A DNA stretch of 64,000 bases from Actinomadura mexicana (GTDB lineage: Bacteria > Actinomycetota > Actinomycetes > Streptosporangiales > Streptosporangiaceae). The notes beneath the pieces are model-generated. The model was not told the origin of the DNA, ran no database searches, and worked only from the letters and a program-made list of their open reading frames with translations. Positions 8,980 to 21,444 of this stretch are shown in pieces (the stretch's first letter is position 1; every line of letters starts with the position of its first letter). The stretch spans positions 310,001 to 374,000 of the forward strand of contig NZ_FZNP01000003.1 in the NCBI RefSeq assembly GCF_900188105.1, given 5' to 3'. A program made the position numbers and the translations under genes.

Positions 8980-9795
8980 TCAGTCGGCGGGCCTCCTGCC
9001 GTGCCGCAGGCGATGGTGCAGGACCCGGGCCAGGTAGGCGCCCAGTTCGACGGTGTAGCGGCGCCAGAGGCGGCGGGGCTCGCGCGCCAGGCGGTAGAGG
9101 AAGCCGACGCGCAGCTTCGTGACCCAGGCGGGGTAGTAGTCGCGCCGTTCGGCGAGGTGCTCGAAGTACGCGCCGCACGTGATGATGACCGGTGCGGTGA
9201 GGCGGTCGCGGTACTCGGCGACGAACCGCTGCTGCAGCGGTGTCCCGAGCCCGACGTGCAGGATGTCCGGGGCCGCGTCGTTGATCTCGTCGACGAGGCG
9301 CTCGGCGGTCTCGGCGGGGATGCGGCCCTGGCCGTCCGCCCAGTGGCCGTGCTCGGTGCCCGCGACCTCCAGGCCCGGGTACCACGCGCGGACGTTCGCG
9401 GCGGCGGCCTCGGCGATGCCGGGCGCGTTGCCGAACAGGAAGACGCGCCAGCCCTCCTCGGCGGGCTGGCCGAACAGGTCGTCGGTGAGGTCGTCGTTGG
9501 CCATCCGGCCGGGAACGGGACGCCCGAAGATCTTCGCGGCCAGCACGACGCCCCACCCGTCCGGGAGGTTGAGGTCGAAGCCGTTCATGAGGTCCCGCAG
9601 CGCCGGATCCTTCTGCGCCCTGAGCACGTAGTCAGGGTTGGCGAAGGTGACCGTCAGCTTGGACCGCTCCTTGACGGCCGCCGCCACGAAGGAGCGGAAC
9701 CCCGCGACGTCCACGCGGCTGACCCGTACGCCGAGGACGTCGACGGTGTCATGCGGCCATCGTGGGTCCACGTTCGCTCTGCTCTCCTGAGGCAC
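8980..9795 (-). CDS. WecG/TagA/CpsF-family glycosyltransferase
   Basis: 271 residues. Motifs of the GT26 family are clear: FANPDYVLRAQ, NLPDGWGVV, WRVFLFGNAPG, and HVGLGTPLQQRF. These enzymes move an N-acetylaminosugar from UDP-sugar to a lipid-linked acceptor at the cytoplasmic membrane face in teichoic acid, exopolysaccharide or capsule synthesis. The annotated GTG (9795) overlaps the end of the TauE/SafE gene by 47 bases. A second GTG at 9771 behind CAGGAG is an alternative. Same-strand overlap implies co-transcription with the exporter gene. With the ligase-like and GH26-like genes it argues for a surface-glycan locus. Confidence 0.88.
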   Translation of the reverse strand: MPQESRANVDPRWPHDTVDVLGVRVSRVDVAGFRSFVAAAVKERSKLTVTFANPDYVLRAQKDPALRDLMNGFDLNLPDGWGVVLAAKIFGRPVPGRMANDDLTDDLFGQPAEEGWRVFLFGNAPGIAEAAAANVRAWYPGLEVAGTEHGHWADGQGRIPAETAERLVDEINDAAPDILHVGLGTPLQQRFVAEYRDRLTAPVIITCGAYFEHLAERRDYYPAWVTKLRVGFLYRLAREPRRLWRRYTVELGAYLARVLHHRLRHGRRPAD

Positions 9796-10726
9796 CGGCG
9801 ACGCCGGGGGAAACGACCGGAGAGGAGAGCGTATCCCGGCGCGGCGCCGCCCGGTGGCGAAGCACGAGCCAGGCGGCGACCGCGGCGGAGGTGAGCACGA
9901 CCATGGTCCAGGCGAGGGGGACGGGCGCGACGCCGAACATCTTCAGCGAGGAGGCGACCAGCACGAGGGCCAGCAGCCGCCGGATCAGGGCGCTCGGGGC
10001 CCGGGAGGAGATCTTGGAGCCGAGGTAGACGCCGGGGACCGAGCCGGCGAGCAGCGCGGCGGTGACCTCCATGCGGAAGTCGCCGAACAGCAGGTGGCCG
10101 ATGGCGGCCGCGAACACCAGCGGGACGGCCTGGAGCAGGTCGGTGCCGACGAGCTGGTTGGCCTTGAGCGCGGGGTAGAGGGCGAGCAGCGCGACGATGA
10201 TGAGGGAGCCGGAGCCGACCGAGGTGATGCCGACGACGAGGCCGCCGACGGCGCCGACCAGCACGGTCGGGACGGGGCGGACCGTGATCTCGGGGGACCG
10301 GTCGCCGTCGCCTCGGGCGGAACCGGCGCGTCCCCGGTAGGCGAGGTAGCCGCGCAGCACCAGGCCCGCGGCGGCGATCATCAGGGCCGCGCCCATCGCC
10401 TTGCTGATGACGTTCTCCACGGAGTCGCCGTGGCCGAGCGCGCGGGCCAGCAGCACGCCGGAGAACGCGGCGGGCACCGAGCCCGCGCACAGCCACCGGA
10501 CCAGCCGCATGTTGATGGTGCCCTGCCGGTAGTGGACGGCGCTGCCCACCGGTTTCATCACGGCGGCGGCGACCAGGTCGCTGGACACGGCGGCGAGCGG
10601 GCTCACTCCGAAGAACGTCACGAGCATCGGCGTCATCAGGGCGCCCCCGCCCATGCCGGTCAGCCCGACGATGATGGCGACGAGGAACGAGCCGAGCGCC
10701 ATCGTCCAATCGAAGTCCATCGGCAT
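9749..10726 (-). CDS. TauE/SafE-family sulfite/anion exporter
   Basis: 325 residues with about eight transmembrane segments and the family's GLTGMGGGALMTPML signature near residue 20-34, repeated in weaker form in the second half (GLVVGITSVGSGSL). The family exports sulfite, sulfoacetate or related organo-anions. ATG at 10726 with AGGTAGG just upstream. The C-terminal 20 residues are polar and overlap the glycosyltransferase start. Its upstream neighbour is an APS-kinase fusion, so a sulfur-related role is plausible, but the substrate cannot be read from sequence. Confidence 0.85.
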   Translation of the reverse strand: MPMDFDWTMALGSFLVAIIVGLTGMGGGALMTPMLVTFFGVSPLAAVSSDLVAAAVMKPVGSAVHYRQGTINMRLVRWLCAGSVPAAFSGVLLARALGHGDSVENVISKAMGAALMIAAAGLVLRGYLAYRGRAGSARGDGDRSPEITVRPVPTVLVGAVGGLVVGITSVGSGSLIIVALLALYPALKANQLVGTDLLQAVPLVFAAAIGHLLFGDFRMEVTAALLAGSVPGVYLGSKISSRAPSALIRRLLALVLVASSLKMFGVAPVPLAWTMVVLTSAAVAAWLVLRHRAAPRRDTLSSPVVSPGVAGASGEQSERGPTMAA

Positions 10727-10822
10727 GACCTACCTGTCATGTAGGAATTATGGTTAACACGATAGGCGATGCCCTCCGGATCGGGAAATACCGGGCAACA
10801 GGGACGGGTGGGACGGGGGAGG

Positions 10823-12292
10823 CTACTCCGCCCGTACCCAGCCGCCGCCGACCAGCAGGTCGAGGACCTGTGCGACCGCCTCGTCCGGCGTCAGCCGCGA
10901 GGTGTCGAGCGTCAGGTCGGCGTCGTCCGGCTCCTCGTAGGGGTCGGAGATGCCGGTGAACTCGGGGATCTGCCCGGCGCGGGCCTTGGCGTACAGGCCC
11001 TTGCGGTCGCGGCGCTCGCACTCCTCCAGCGGCGTCGCCACGTGCACGAGGATGAAGTCGCCCACGGCGGACACCATCCGCCGCACCTCGGCGCGGGTGG
11101 CCGCGTAGGGGGCGATCGGCGCGCAGACGGCGGTGCCGCCGTGCCGGGTGATCTCGGCGGCGACGAAGCCGATGCGGCGGATGTTGAGGTCGCGGTCGGC
11201 GCGGGAGAACGTCAGGCCCGCCGACAGCATCCGCCGGACGACGTCGCCGTCCAGGAGCGTGACCGTCCGGCCGCCGCGCTCCACCAGCGCGTCGGCCAGG
11301 CCGCGCGCGACCGTGGACTTCCCGGAGCCGGACAGGCCGGTGAAGAACACCGTGATGCCGCGCGAGCGCTTCGGGGGCCGCGCCAGCGCCAGCTCGGCGG
11401 CGACGGCGGGCGGGGTGAACCAGTCGGGGACGGGCTCGCCCGCGTCCAGCAGCTCGTCCAGCCGCTCGGGGGTCAGCTCCGCCTGGACGTGGTCGGGCTC
11501 GATGCGCGCGACGGGCCGCCAGACCTCCACGTCGGCGTCGTAGGCCCACGGCTCCGGGACGACGAGCGGGACGGCGGTGCCCTCCATCTCCCGTTCGGCG
11601 AGCAGGTGGGTGGCGCCGTAGGCTGCGGCGACGTGCGCGCGGAGCAGGATGTCGCGTTCCCGGTCGCCGCGCGCCGGCAGCGGCACGGGGACGATCTGGG
11701 CGCCGTCCGGCAGCTCCTTGCGGACGCCGAGCAGCGCCCGGACGAGGGAGTCGTCGTGCTCGCCGCCCAGCAGCGGCAGGACGAGGACCTTCGCCGCGAG
11801 CCGCTCGGCGACCTGGCGGAGCTGGCCGAGCTGCTTGCGGTGCAGGGGCTCGCGGGTGGCCACCGCGAGCACGGCGCCCTCGGACGCGTCGAGCTCGTCC
11901 GGGCGGCGGCGCAGGCGGTGGAACGGTCCGTGCGCGGGGGCGCGGAGGGCCTCCAGCGGCCCGGCGAGCCGCCAGCCCTGGGTCGTCGGGTCCTGCCACG
12001 CCTCGCCGACCCGCAGCACCGCGAGCGGCACGCCCTCGGGGTCCTGAAGGACGACCCGCTCATGGCCGGTCAGCTCCTTGGGGACCGAGAGCGTGACCGG
12101 GACCGGCCACGGGGTGCCGTCCGCGAGCCGCCCCCCGGCGATCACCATGGCGGCGTCGAACGAGCCGAGGAAGCCCGTCAGCGGGCGGTACACCACCGCG
12201 AGGACGAGTTCGAGGTCGGCGAGCTCGACCGGGTCCGGGGTCCAGGCGGGCAGGTCGCGCAGCGTGTCGGGAAGGCCGGCTTCGGCGGTCAC
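10823..12292 (-). CDS. cysC: APS kinase fused to degenerate ATP-sulfurylase domain
   Basis: 489 residues. Residues about 310-489 are a complete adenylylsulfate kinase: P-loop GLSGSGKST, DGDVVRR, FSRADRDLNIRRIG, and PEFTGISDPYE. It should make PAPS from APS and ATP in the cytoplasm. The first 300 residues align by eye with ATP sulfurylase (for example GATHL and PVPDWF), but its signatures are altered: QTRNP reads ATREP, HxxH reads HRKQ, GRDHA reads EREME. This half is probably not catalytic and may regulate or bind substrate. It lies upstream of the exporter gene on the same strand. No cysD/cysN or cysH is in view, so APS must come from elsewhere. Confidence 0.88.
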   Translation of the reverse strand: MTAEAGLPDTLRDLPAWTPDPVELADLELVLAVVYRPLTGFLGSFDAAMVIAGGRLADGTPWPVPVTLSVPKELTGHERVVLQDPEGVPLAVLRVGEAWQDPTTQGWRLAGPLEALRAPAHGPFHRLRRRPDELDASEGAVLAVATREPLHRKQLGQLRQVAERLAAKVLVLPLLGGEHDDSLVRALLGVRKELPDGAQIVPVPLPARGDRERDILLRAHVAAAYGATHLLAEREMEGTAVPLVVPEPWAYDADVEVWRPVARIEPDHVQAELTPERLDELLDAGEPVPDWFTPPAVAAELALARPPKRSRGITVFFTGLSGSGKSTVARGLADALVERGGRTVTLLDGDVVRRMLSAGLTFSRADRDLNIRRIGFVAAEITRHGGTAVCAPIAPYAATRAEVRRMVSAVGDFILVHVATPLEECERRDRKGLYAKARAGQIPEFTGISDPYEEPDDADLTLDTSRLTPDEAVAQVLDLLVGGGWVRAE

Positions 12293-12421
12293 CGCGATCT
12301 CCGATCCCGCCCGGCGAGGCAGCCGGGCTCATCCGTGGCGAGCAGGGTTTTCGCAGGAAAAATACTGCCCCGGCCTGGCCGTGCGCACGTCCGCCCCGGC
12401 CCGGACGGCCCGCCGCCCCGG

Positions 12422-13315
12422 TCAGATGACCCGCGCGAAGCGGTTCTCGGGCTTGCGGATGACGAGGGTGACCTCGCTGTGGTCCGCCGTCAGGCGCCCC
12501 CGGGTGACCGCCGACACCAGCCGGCACAGCAGGTCGGCCAGGCCGCTTCCGGCCCCGAGGGCCTCCAGCGCCTGCCGCGAGGTGTACTCCTCGGCGACGA
12601 CCAGCCCGCGCATGACGCAGTACCAGCGCAGGCCCGACCGGGACGCGACCCGGTCGTAGATCGCCGCGGGCGGGCTCGTCCGGACGACCGGCACCGGCCG
12701 GGGCACGGCCGGCTCCGGGCCCGCCGGTGCCGTCAGGACCTCCCCGGCCGGGGCGTGCCCGGGGCCGGCCCCGCCCTCGCCCGCCGGGTACGGGACGCGG
12801 GCGTGGGCGCCGCGGGCGCGGCGCGGGCGCTCGGCGAACGGGGCGCGCTCCGGGCGGAGGCGGCGCCGGCCGGGCGCGCGCAGCCAGCGGGGGAGCGTGC
12901 GGTCCAGGAACCCGAACGCGGTGTCGCGGTCGCGCAGATGCACCAGCATCAGCCCGCCGGGCTTCAATGCGGCGACGAACCGGTCGAGCACCAGCTCGGC
13001 GTGCGGGACGCGCTCGATCAGGTACGAGGCGTGGACGATGTCGAAGGCGCGCGGCGGCAGCGGGACGGTGCGCAGGTCGCCGAGGTGCCAGGTGTCGAGG
13101 TCGGGCCGCTCGCAGGTGTAGGCGCGCAGCTCCGGGGACTCCCTGTCGACTCCCGTGACCTCGCGCTCGTGGTCGCCGAGATCGAGGCCCGTACCCCAGC
13201 CGCAGCCCGCTTCGAGGATGTGGATCCGCTGCAGGGGCTTCTCTAGGGCGTACTGGCGGGCGCGTTCTGAGAAGAGATCGCCGCCGTTGACCGGCGACGT
13301 ACGCAGATCGGTCAC
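12422..13315 (-). CDS. SAM-dependent class I methyltransferase
   Basis: 297 residues from GTG 13315. Motif I is ILEAGCGWGTGLDL near residue 33, then a motif-II acidic residue (GVDRES), FDIVHASYLIERVPH and LKPGGLMLVHLRD, all of the Rossmann methyltransferase fold. Residues 150-220 form an Arg/Pro/Gly-rich low-complexity linker, followed by a C-terminal region (IYDRVASRSGLRWYCVMRGLVVAEEYTS) of unknown role. The target is not readable. The frame extends further upstream, but that part lies antisense to mfd and lacks coding character. TACGCT eight bases before the GTG could be a -10 for a leaderless or near-leaderless message. It is divergent from mfd. Confidence 0.8.
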   Translation of the reverse strand: MTDLRTSPVNGGDLFSERARQYALEKPLQRIHILEAGCGWGTGLDLGDHEREVTGVDRESPELRAYTCERPDLDTWHLGDLRTVPLPPRAFDIVHASYLIERVPHAELVLDRFVAALKPGGLMLVHLRDRDTAFGFLDRTLPRWLRAPGRRRLRPERAPFAERPRRARGAHARVPYPAGEGGAGPGHAPAGEVLTAPAGPEPAVPRPVPVVRTSPPAAIYDRVASRSGLRWYCVMRGLVVAEEYTSRQALEALGAGSGLADLLCRLVSAVTRGRLTADHSEVTLVIRKPENRFARVI

Positions 13316-13574
13316 AATCTCGCAGCGTAATCGCTTGGCTGCGCTCCGTCCGCTATTTGCTTTTTCTTGGCGACGACCGTGTCGCCGTCCGTGCCGGTCA
13401 GGGCACGGATCGCGGGCCGCACCCCCCGGACGGGCGCCTTCGGCGCCGCCTGAACGAGCGCCGCCGGGGGGCGCGTACGCTGGTACGCGGTACCGGGTCC
13501 AGCTGGATTCCGGGGTTTCGGCCTGCCCTGCCTCGGGGTGATCGGCCAAATAGCGGGCGAATATCGGGCGAATT

Positions 13575-17144
<3,570 letters not shown>

Positions 17145-17184
17145 GCTGGCGCCCGCCCCGATCCAGCGACGAGACGAGGAATCC

Positions 17185-17841
17185 GTGCCTGGTAAGTCCG
17201 TGAAGGCGGCGGTGGCGGCCGTGCTGGCGGCCGCCGCGCTGGCCGGTTGCGGCGGCTCCCCGAAGGTCGGCACCGCCGCACTCGTCGGCGACGACCGCAT
17301 CACCGTCACCACCCTCAGCCAGACCGTCCGCGACTGGCGCGCGCAGTTCCGCGCGGACCCGGCGGCCAACGAGCTGCGCGCGAACCCCGCCAATCCGGCG
17401 CCGCAGGTCGCCGGCGAGTCCGAGTCCGACCTGCAGGGCGCGCTCACCCTGCTGATCAACTTCAGGGTCGCCGAGAGGGTGGCGCACCGGGCCGGGGTCG
17501 AGGTCACCGGCGGGCAGGTCGACGGCGCGCTCCAGGCCCTGGACCACCAGGGCGGGGCCCAGTCGATCACGCTGGCGAGCGGGCTGCCCCGCGCGCACGC
17601 CCGCGACCTGGCCCGGCTGGTGGCGACGCAGCTGGCGGTCATGCAGCGGTTCGGCGCCGACCTGGACAACCGGCTGAACCCGGCGACCCAGCAGGCCGGC
17701 CGGCAGTGGAACGAGCTGTTCCAGCGCACCGCCGCGGGCATGCGCATCAAGGTCAACCCGCGCTACGGGCACTACGACCCCGCCAAGTTCGAGATCGCCC
17801 CGATCGTCTACCGGCTGTCCAGCCCCGATTCGGGTATCTGA
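17185..17841 (+). CDS. SurA-like N-terminal domain lipoprotein
   Basis: 218 residues from GTG 17185 with GAGGAA three bases upstream. A lipoprotein signal with lipobox LAGC ends at Cys 22. The remainder is mostly helical with a SurA_N-type fold (LLINFRVAERVAHRAGVEVT), as in periplasmic-type peptidyl-prolyl isomerase chaperones, but no PPIase parvulin domain follows. It lies between mfd and mazG, as in many actinobacteria, and ends five bases before mazG, so it is probably co-transcribed. It may assist folding of secreted proteins at the membrane (inference). Confidence 0.85.
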   Translation: MPGKSVKAAVAAVLAAAALAGCGGSPKVGTAALVGDDRITVTTLSQTVRDWRAQFRADPAANELRANPANPAPQVAGESESDLQGALTLLINFRVAERVAHRAGVEVTGGQVDGALQALDHQGGAQSITLASGLPRAHARDLARLVATQLAVMQRFGADLDNRLNPATQQAGRQWNELFQRTAAGMRIKVNPRYGHYDPAKFEIAPIVYRLSSPDSGI

Positions 17842-17846
17842 CGCCC

Positions 17847-18818
17847 ATGAGCCTCACCCTGCTGGCGACCACGCACCGGGTCGCGCCGGGCCTGCTGACC
17901 TGGCGGGCCTGGGACGCGCTCCGGTCGGCGGACGCCGTCCGCCTCCGGGACGGGCATCCGCTGCTGCCCGCGCTCCTCGACGCCGGCGTCGTCCCGGACC
18001 TCGTGGAGGAGCCCGACCCGGCCCTCCTGGTGGCCGACGCCCGGCGCGCGGACGTGCTGTGGGTGGCCGCGCCCGAGGGCGACGAGGCGCTGATGCGCGG
18101 GGTCGGGGCCCTGGTCGTCGACGACCCGCTGGACGTCGAGGTGCTGCACGGCTCCTACGACCTGCCCGGCGCGCGGCTGCTCGACCTGGTGTCGGTGATG
18201 GACACGCTGCGCCGCGAATGCCCGTGGGACCGCAAGCAGACGCACACCACCCTCGTCCCGTACCTGCTGGAGGAGGCCTACGAGGTCCTCGACACCGTCG
18301 AGGAGGGCGACTACGGCGCGCTTCGCGAGGAGCTGGGCGACGTGCTGATGCAGGTGGCGTTCCACTCGGTCGTGGCCGCCGAGCGCGACGACGGGACCGC
18401 GTTCACGATCGACGACGTGGCGGGCGCGATCGTCGACAAGCTCGTCCGGCGGCACCCGCACGTGTTCGGGGACGTCACCGTCTCCGGCGCCGACGAGGTC
18501 AACGCCAACTGGGAGCAGATCAAGGCGGCCGAGCGGGCGGAGAAGAGCGGCGCGGACGCCTCCGCGCTCGACGGCGTGCCGATGGGCCAGCCCGCGCTGT
18601 CGCTGGCCGCGCAGCTGCAGCGCCGCGCCGCGCGCATGGACGCCCCGTCCGGCCTCGCCGAGGGGCTGGCGGAGGAGGCCGGGGCCGAGCTGGGCGGACG
18701 GCTGTTCGCGCTGGTCCGGGAGGCGGGTGAGCGGGGTGTGGACCCCGAGTCCGCGTTGCGGGCCGTTTCGCGGGTATTCCGGGACCGTGTCCGAGCGTGG
18801 GAGCGGCGGGACGCCTGA
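17847..18818 (+). CDS. mazG: MazG nucleoside triphosphate pyrophosphohydrolase
   Basis: 323 residues. ATG 17847 lies five bases after the upstream stop. The N-terminal 115 residues resemble the tetrapyrrole-methylase-like extension found in some MazG proteins but in reduced form. The MazG domain begins near 120 (LVSVMDTLRRECPWDRKQTH) with the metal-binding EExxE (LLEEAYEVLD) and ExxD (REELGDVLMQ) motifs. It hydrolyses NTPs, including non-canonical ones, to NMP and pyrophosphate, a house-cleaning function. The C-terminal segment retains part of the second repeat (GLAEEAGAELGGRLF). Confidence 0.93.
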   Translation: MSLTLLATTHRVAPGLLTWRAWDALRSADAVRLRDGHPLLPALLDAGVVPDLVEEPDPALLVADARRADVLWVAAPEGDEALMRGVGALVVDDPLDVEVLHGSYDLPGARLLDLVSVMDTLRRECPWDRKQTHTTLVPYLLEEAYEVLDTVEEGDYGALREELGDVLMQVAFHSVVAAERDDGTAFTIDDVAGAIVDKLVRRHPHVFGDVTVSGADEVNANWEQIKAAERAEKSGADASALDGVPMGQPALSLAAQLQRRAARMDAPSGLAEGLAEEAGAELGGRLFALVREAGERGVDPESALRAVSRVFRDRVRAWERRDA

Positions 18819-18876
18819 ATCGGGGGATAACGGGCGGAACCTCGCCGATGGGGTGGTCCGCTCGGGGAGGCGCGTC

Positions 18877-18888
18877 TACTCTGAGCGC
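18877..18888 (+). promoter_or_regulatory. Candidate leaderless -10 for PBP gene
   Basis: TACTCT at 18877-18882 ends six bases before the GTG at 18889. There is no Shine-Dalgarno at normal spacing (GGGAGG is about 14 bases upstream). This spacing fits a leaderless transcript starting at the GTG. The -35 is weak (TGGTCC around 18854). Confidence 0.4.
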
Positions 18889-21342
18889 GTGCCGACCGAG
18901 GCCGGAAGTGACGCAGGGGATCCCGGGACGGGAGCCCCCGCGGCGGGGCGCCGCCGCCCGCGCCGCCTGCTCACTTCGTCGACGACGCGCGCCGAGAAGG
19001 CCCGCGCGGTGCGAGGCCTCGGCGCCTTCGGCGGCCTGGCCGGCCTGCTCGTCGCGCTCATGCTGCTGCCGACCGCGTGCACGGCGGGCGTCGGCGCCCG
19101 CGACGCCGCCGGCTGGTTCGAGGCCGAGCCGGACGGGCTGACGACCTCCGGCGTCCCGCAGCGCTCGAAGATCCTGGCCGCCGACGGCTCCACCCTCGCC
19201 ACGTTCTTCTACCAGAACCGGGTCGACGTCCCGTTCAAGAAGATCGCCCCGGTGCTGCGCCAGGCGGTGCTGGCGATCGAGGACAGCCGCTTCTACGAAC
19301 ACGGCGCCATCGACGCGCAGGGCACCCTGCGGGCGCTCGCCAGCAACCTCAGCAACGGCCAGGTGACGCAGGGCGGGTCCGGCATCACCCAGCAGTACGT
19401 GAAGAACCTGCTGCTCACCCAGGCCGACACCGACACCGAGCGGCAGGAGGCGCAGGAGGTCTCGGCCGCCCGCAAGATCCGCGAGCTGAAGTACGCGGTG
19501 GCGCTGGAGAAGAGGTTCAGCAAGGACGAGATCCTGCGCCGCTACCTCAACATCGCCTACTACGGCGACGGCGCCTACGGCGTCGAGGCGGCGTCCCGGC
19601 ACTACTTCTCCAAGCACGCCTCCGAGCTGACGCTGCCCGAGGCGGCCCTGCTCGCCGGCGTCGTCCGCTACCCCTACGCCTACGACCCGATCCGCCACCC
19701 CGCCGTGGCCCGGGAGCGCCGCGACACCGTCCTGACCCGGATGGCCGAGCTCGGCTGGCTCGACCAGGCCAGGGCGGCCGAGGCCAGGCGGGCCCCCGTC
19801 AAGCTGGACGTCGACAACGTGCGCAGCGGCTGCGTCACCAGCGACGCCCCGTTCTTCTGCGACTACGTCCAGCGCGAGATCCTCACCGACTCGGTGTTCG
19901 GCAAGACGGCGGAGGACCGGGAGAAGCTGCTCAAGCGCGGCGGGCTGACGATCCGCACCACGTTGGACCGGCGCGCGCAGAAGGCCGCGCAGCGCGCCGT
20001 CGACCGGCACGTCCCGCCGAAGAACTCCGCGCACAAGGCCGCCGCCGAGGCGATGGTGCAGCCGGGAACCGGCGAGATCAAGGCGATGGTCGTGGACCGC
20101 GAGCTCGGCCCCGACCGGGACCGCGGCAGGACGTGGATCAACTTCGCCGCCGACGCCAGCCACGGCTCCAGCATCGGCATGCAGGCGGGGTCCACGTTCA
20201 AGGCGTTCACCCTGGCCGCGGCGCTGGACGAGGGCATGCCGTTCGGGACCCGGCTGATGGCGCCGCGCGCGTACACGCCCGTCGGCTACCGCAACTGCGA
20301 CGGCGACCGCGTCGGCGACCCGTCCGCCTCCCTGCGCAACTCCGCCGACGGCGAGGGCGGCAAGCAGTTCAGCATCGTCACCGGGACGCACCACTCGGTC
20401 AACACGTTCTTCCTCGGCCTGGAGAAGAAGGTCGGCCTCTGCGACACCGTCAAGATGGCCGAACGGCTCGGGATGAAGCAGGCGAACGGGAAGCCGCTGG
20501 AGCAGTACCCCTCGTTCACGCTCGGCTCCAACCCCGTCTCCCCGCTGCGGCTCGCGGCGGCCTACGCGGCCTTCGGCGCCCGCGGCCGCTACTGCGAGCC
20601 GATCGCGATCCGGGAGATCCGCGACGCGTCCGGCCACAGGCTGAAGGTGCCGGGGCGGCACTGCGAGCAGGCGATGGACGAGGGCGTCGCGGACGCCGTC
20701 AACTACGTCCTGCGCGGCGTCCTGACCAAGGGCACCGCGCGCGGCATGGGCCTCGGGCGCGACGCCGCGGGCAAGACCGGGACCGTCGACGACTTCTCCG
20801 CCGCCTGGTTCGCCGGGTACACCCCGGACCTGGCGGCGGCCGTGTGGGTCGGCGACCCGCGCGGCGGCTACAGGCACCCGATGGGCAACCTGTGCATGGA
20901 CGGCCGGTGCTACGGCTCGGTGTTCGGGGCGACGATCCCGGCGCCGATCTGGCAGCAGAGCATGCTCGGGGCGCTGTCGCGCACCGATCCGGGCTCCTTC
21001 CACCGGCCGCCGTCGCATTTCTTCAGCAGGGGCTCGGGGGAGGACCGGGCCCGGGTGCCCGACGTGCGCGGCATGAAGCAGGGCGAGGCCGTCGCCAGGC
21101 TCCGCGCCGCCGGCTTCAAGGCCCGGATCGGGGCGCCCGTGGCGTCCCGCCGCTTCCCGAAGGGGACCGTGGCCGGCATGTCGCCCGCCTCGGCCGAGCC
21201 CGGCGACACCATCACGCTGCACCTCAGCAAGGGCGCCGGGCGCGGGCCCGACGGGCAGCGCCGGGGCGGCGGCCCGCCCACCCCGCCGCCCGTCACGCCC
21301 ACCCCGAGGCCGGAGGGACCGGCGCAGCAGGCTCCCGCGTGA
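18889..21342 (+). CDS. Class A penicillin-binding protein with PASTA domain
   Basis: 817 residues from GTG 18889. A short cytoplasmic tail and one transmembrane segment near 48-65 precede a GT51 transglycosylase domain (AIEDSRFYEHGAID, GGSGITQQYVKN, EILRRYLNIAYYG). The transpeptidase domain has STFK near residue 434 as active-site Ser/Lys, the SVN box (HHSVNTFF) and KTG (AGKTGTVDD). A PASTA domain lies near 715-785 (VPDVRGMKQGEAVARLRAAG), then a Pro-rich tail. It polymerises and cross-links peptidoglycan. PASTA domains bind muropeptide or beta-lactam-like ligands. It starts about 70 bases after mazG. Confidence 0.95.
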   Translation: MPTEAGSDAGDPGTGAPAAGRRRPRRLLTSSTTRAEKARAVRGLGAFGGLAGLLVALMLLPTACTAGVGARDAAGWFEAEPDGLTTSGVPQRSKILAADGSTLATFFYQNRVDVPFKKIAPVLRQAVLAIEDSRFYEHGAIDAQGTLRALASNLSNGQVTQGGSGITQQYVKNLLLTQADTDTERQEAQEVSAARKIRELKYAVALEKRFSKDEILRRYLNIAYYGDGAYGVEAASRHYFSKHASELTLPEAALLAGVVRYPYAYDPIRHPAVARERRDTVLTRMAELGWLDQARAAEARRAPVKLDVDNVRSGCVTSDAPFFCDYVQREILTDSVFGKTAEDREKLLKRGGLTIRTTLDRRAQKAAQRAVDRHVPPKNSAHKAAAEAMVQPGTGEIKAMVVDRELGPDRDRGRTWINFAADASHGSSIGMQAGSTFKAFTLAAALDEGMPFGTRLMAPRAYTPVGYRNCDGDRVGDPSASLRNSADGEGGKQFSIVTGTHHSVNTFFLGLEKKVGLCDTVKMAERLGMKQANGKPLEQYPSFTLGSNPVSPLRLAAAYAAFGARGRYCEPIAIREIRDASGHRLKVPGRHCEQAMDEGVADAVNYVLRGVLTKGTARGMGLGRDAAGKTGTVDDFSAAWFAGYTPDLAAAVWVGDPRGGYRHPMGNLCMDGRCYGSVFGATIPAPIWQQSMLGALSRTDPGSFHRPPSHFFSRGSGEDRARVPDVRGMKQGEAVARLRAAGFKARIGAPVASRRFPKGTVAGMSPASAEPGDTITLHLSKGAGRGPDGQRRGGGPPTPPPVTPTPRPEGPAQQAPA

Positions 21343-21444
21343 CCTGCGCCGACGTGTGATCGTCCGGCCTCAGGGTAGATCGACACCGGAAGATCGACAG
21401 CGGGACGCGACACCCGCGCTGATCCGTTTCGGGGGACGATCGTC

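Noticed and set aside
18520..21222. A 900-codon open frame antisense to the PBP gene
   Set aside because: The plus strand encodes clear GT51 and transpeptidase motifs. The antisense frame is a GC artefact.
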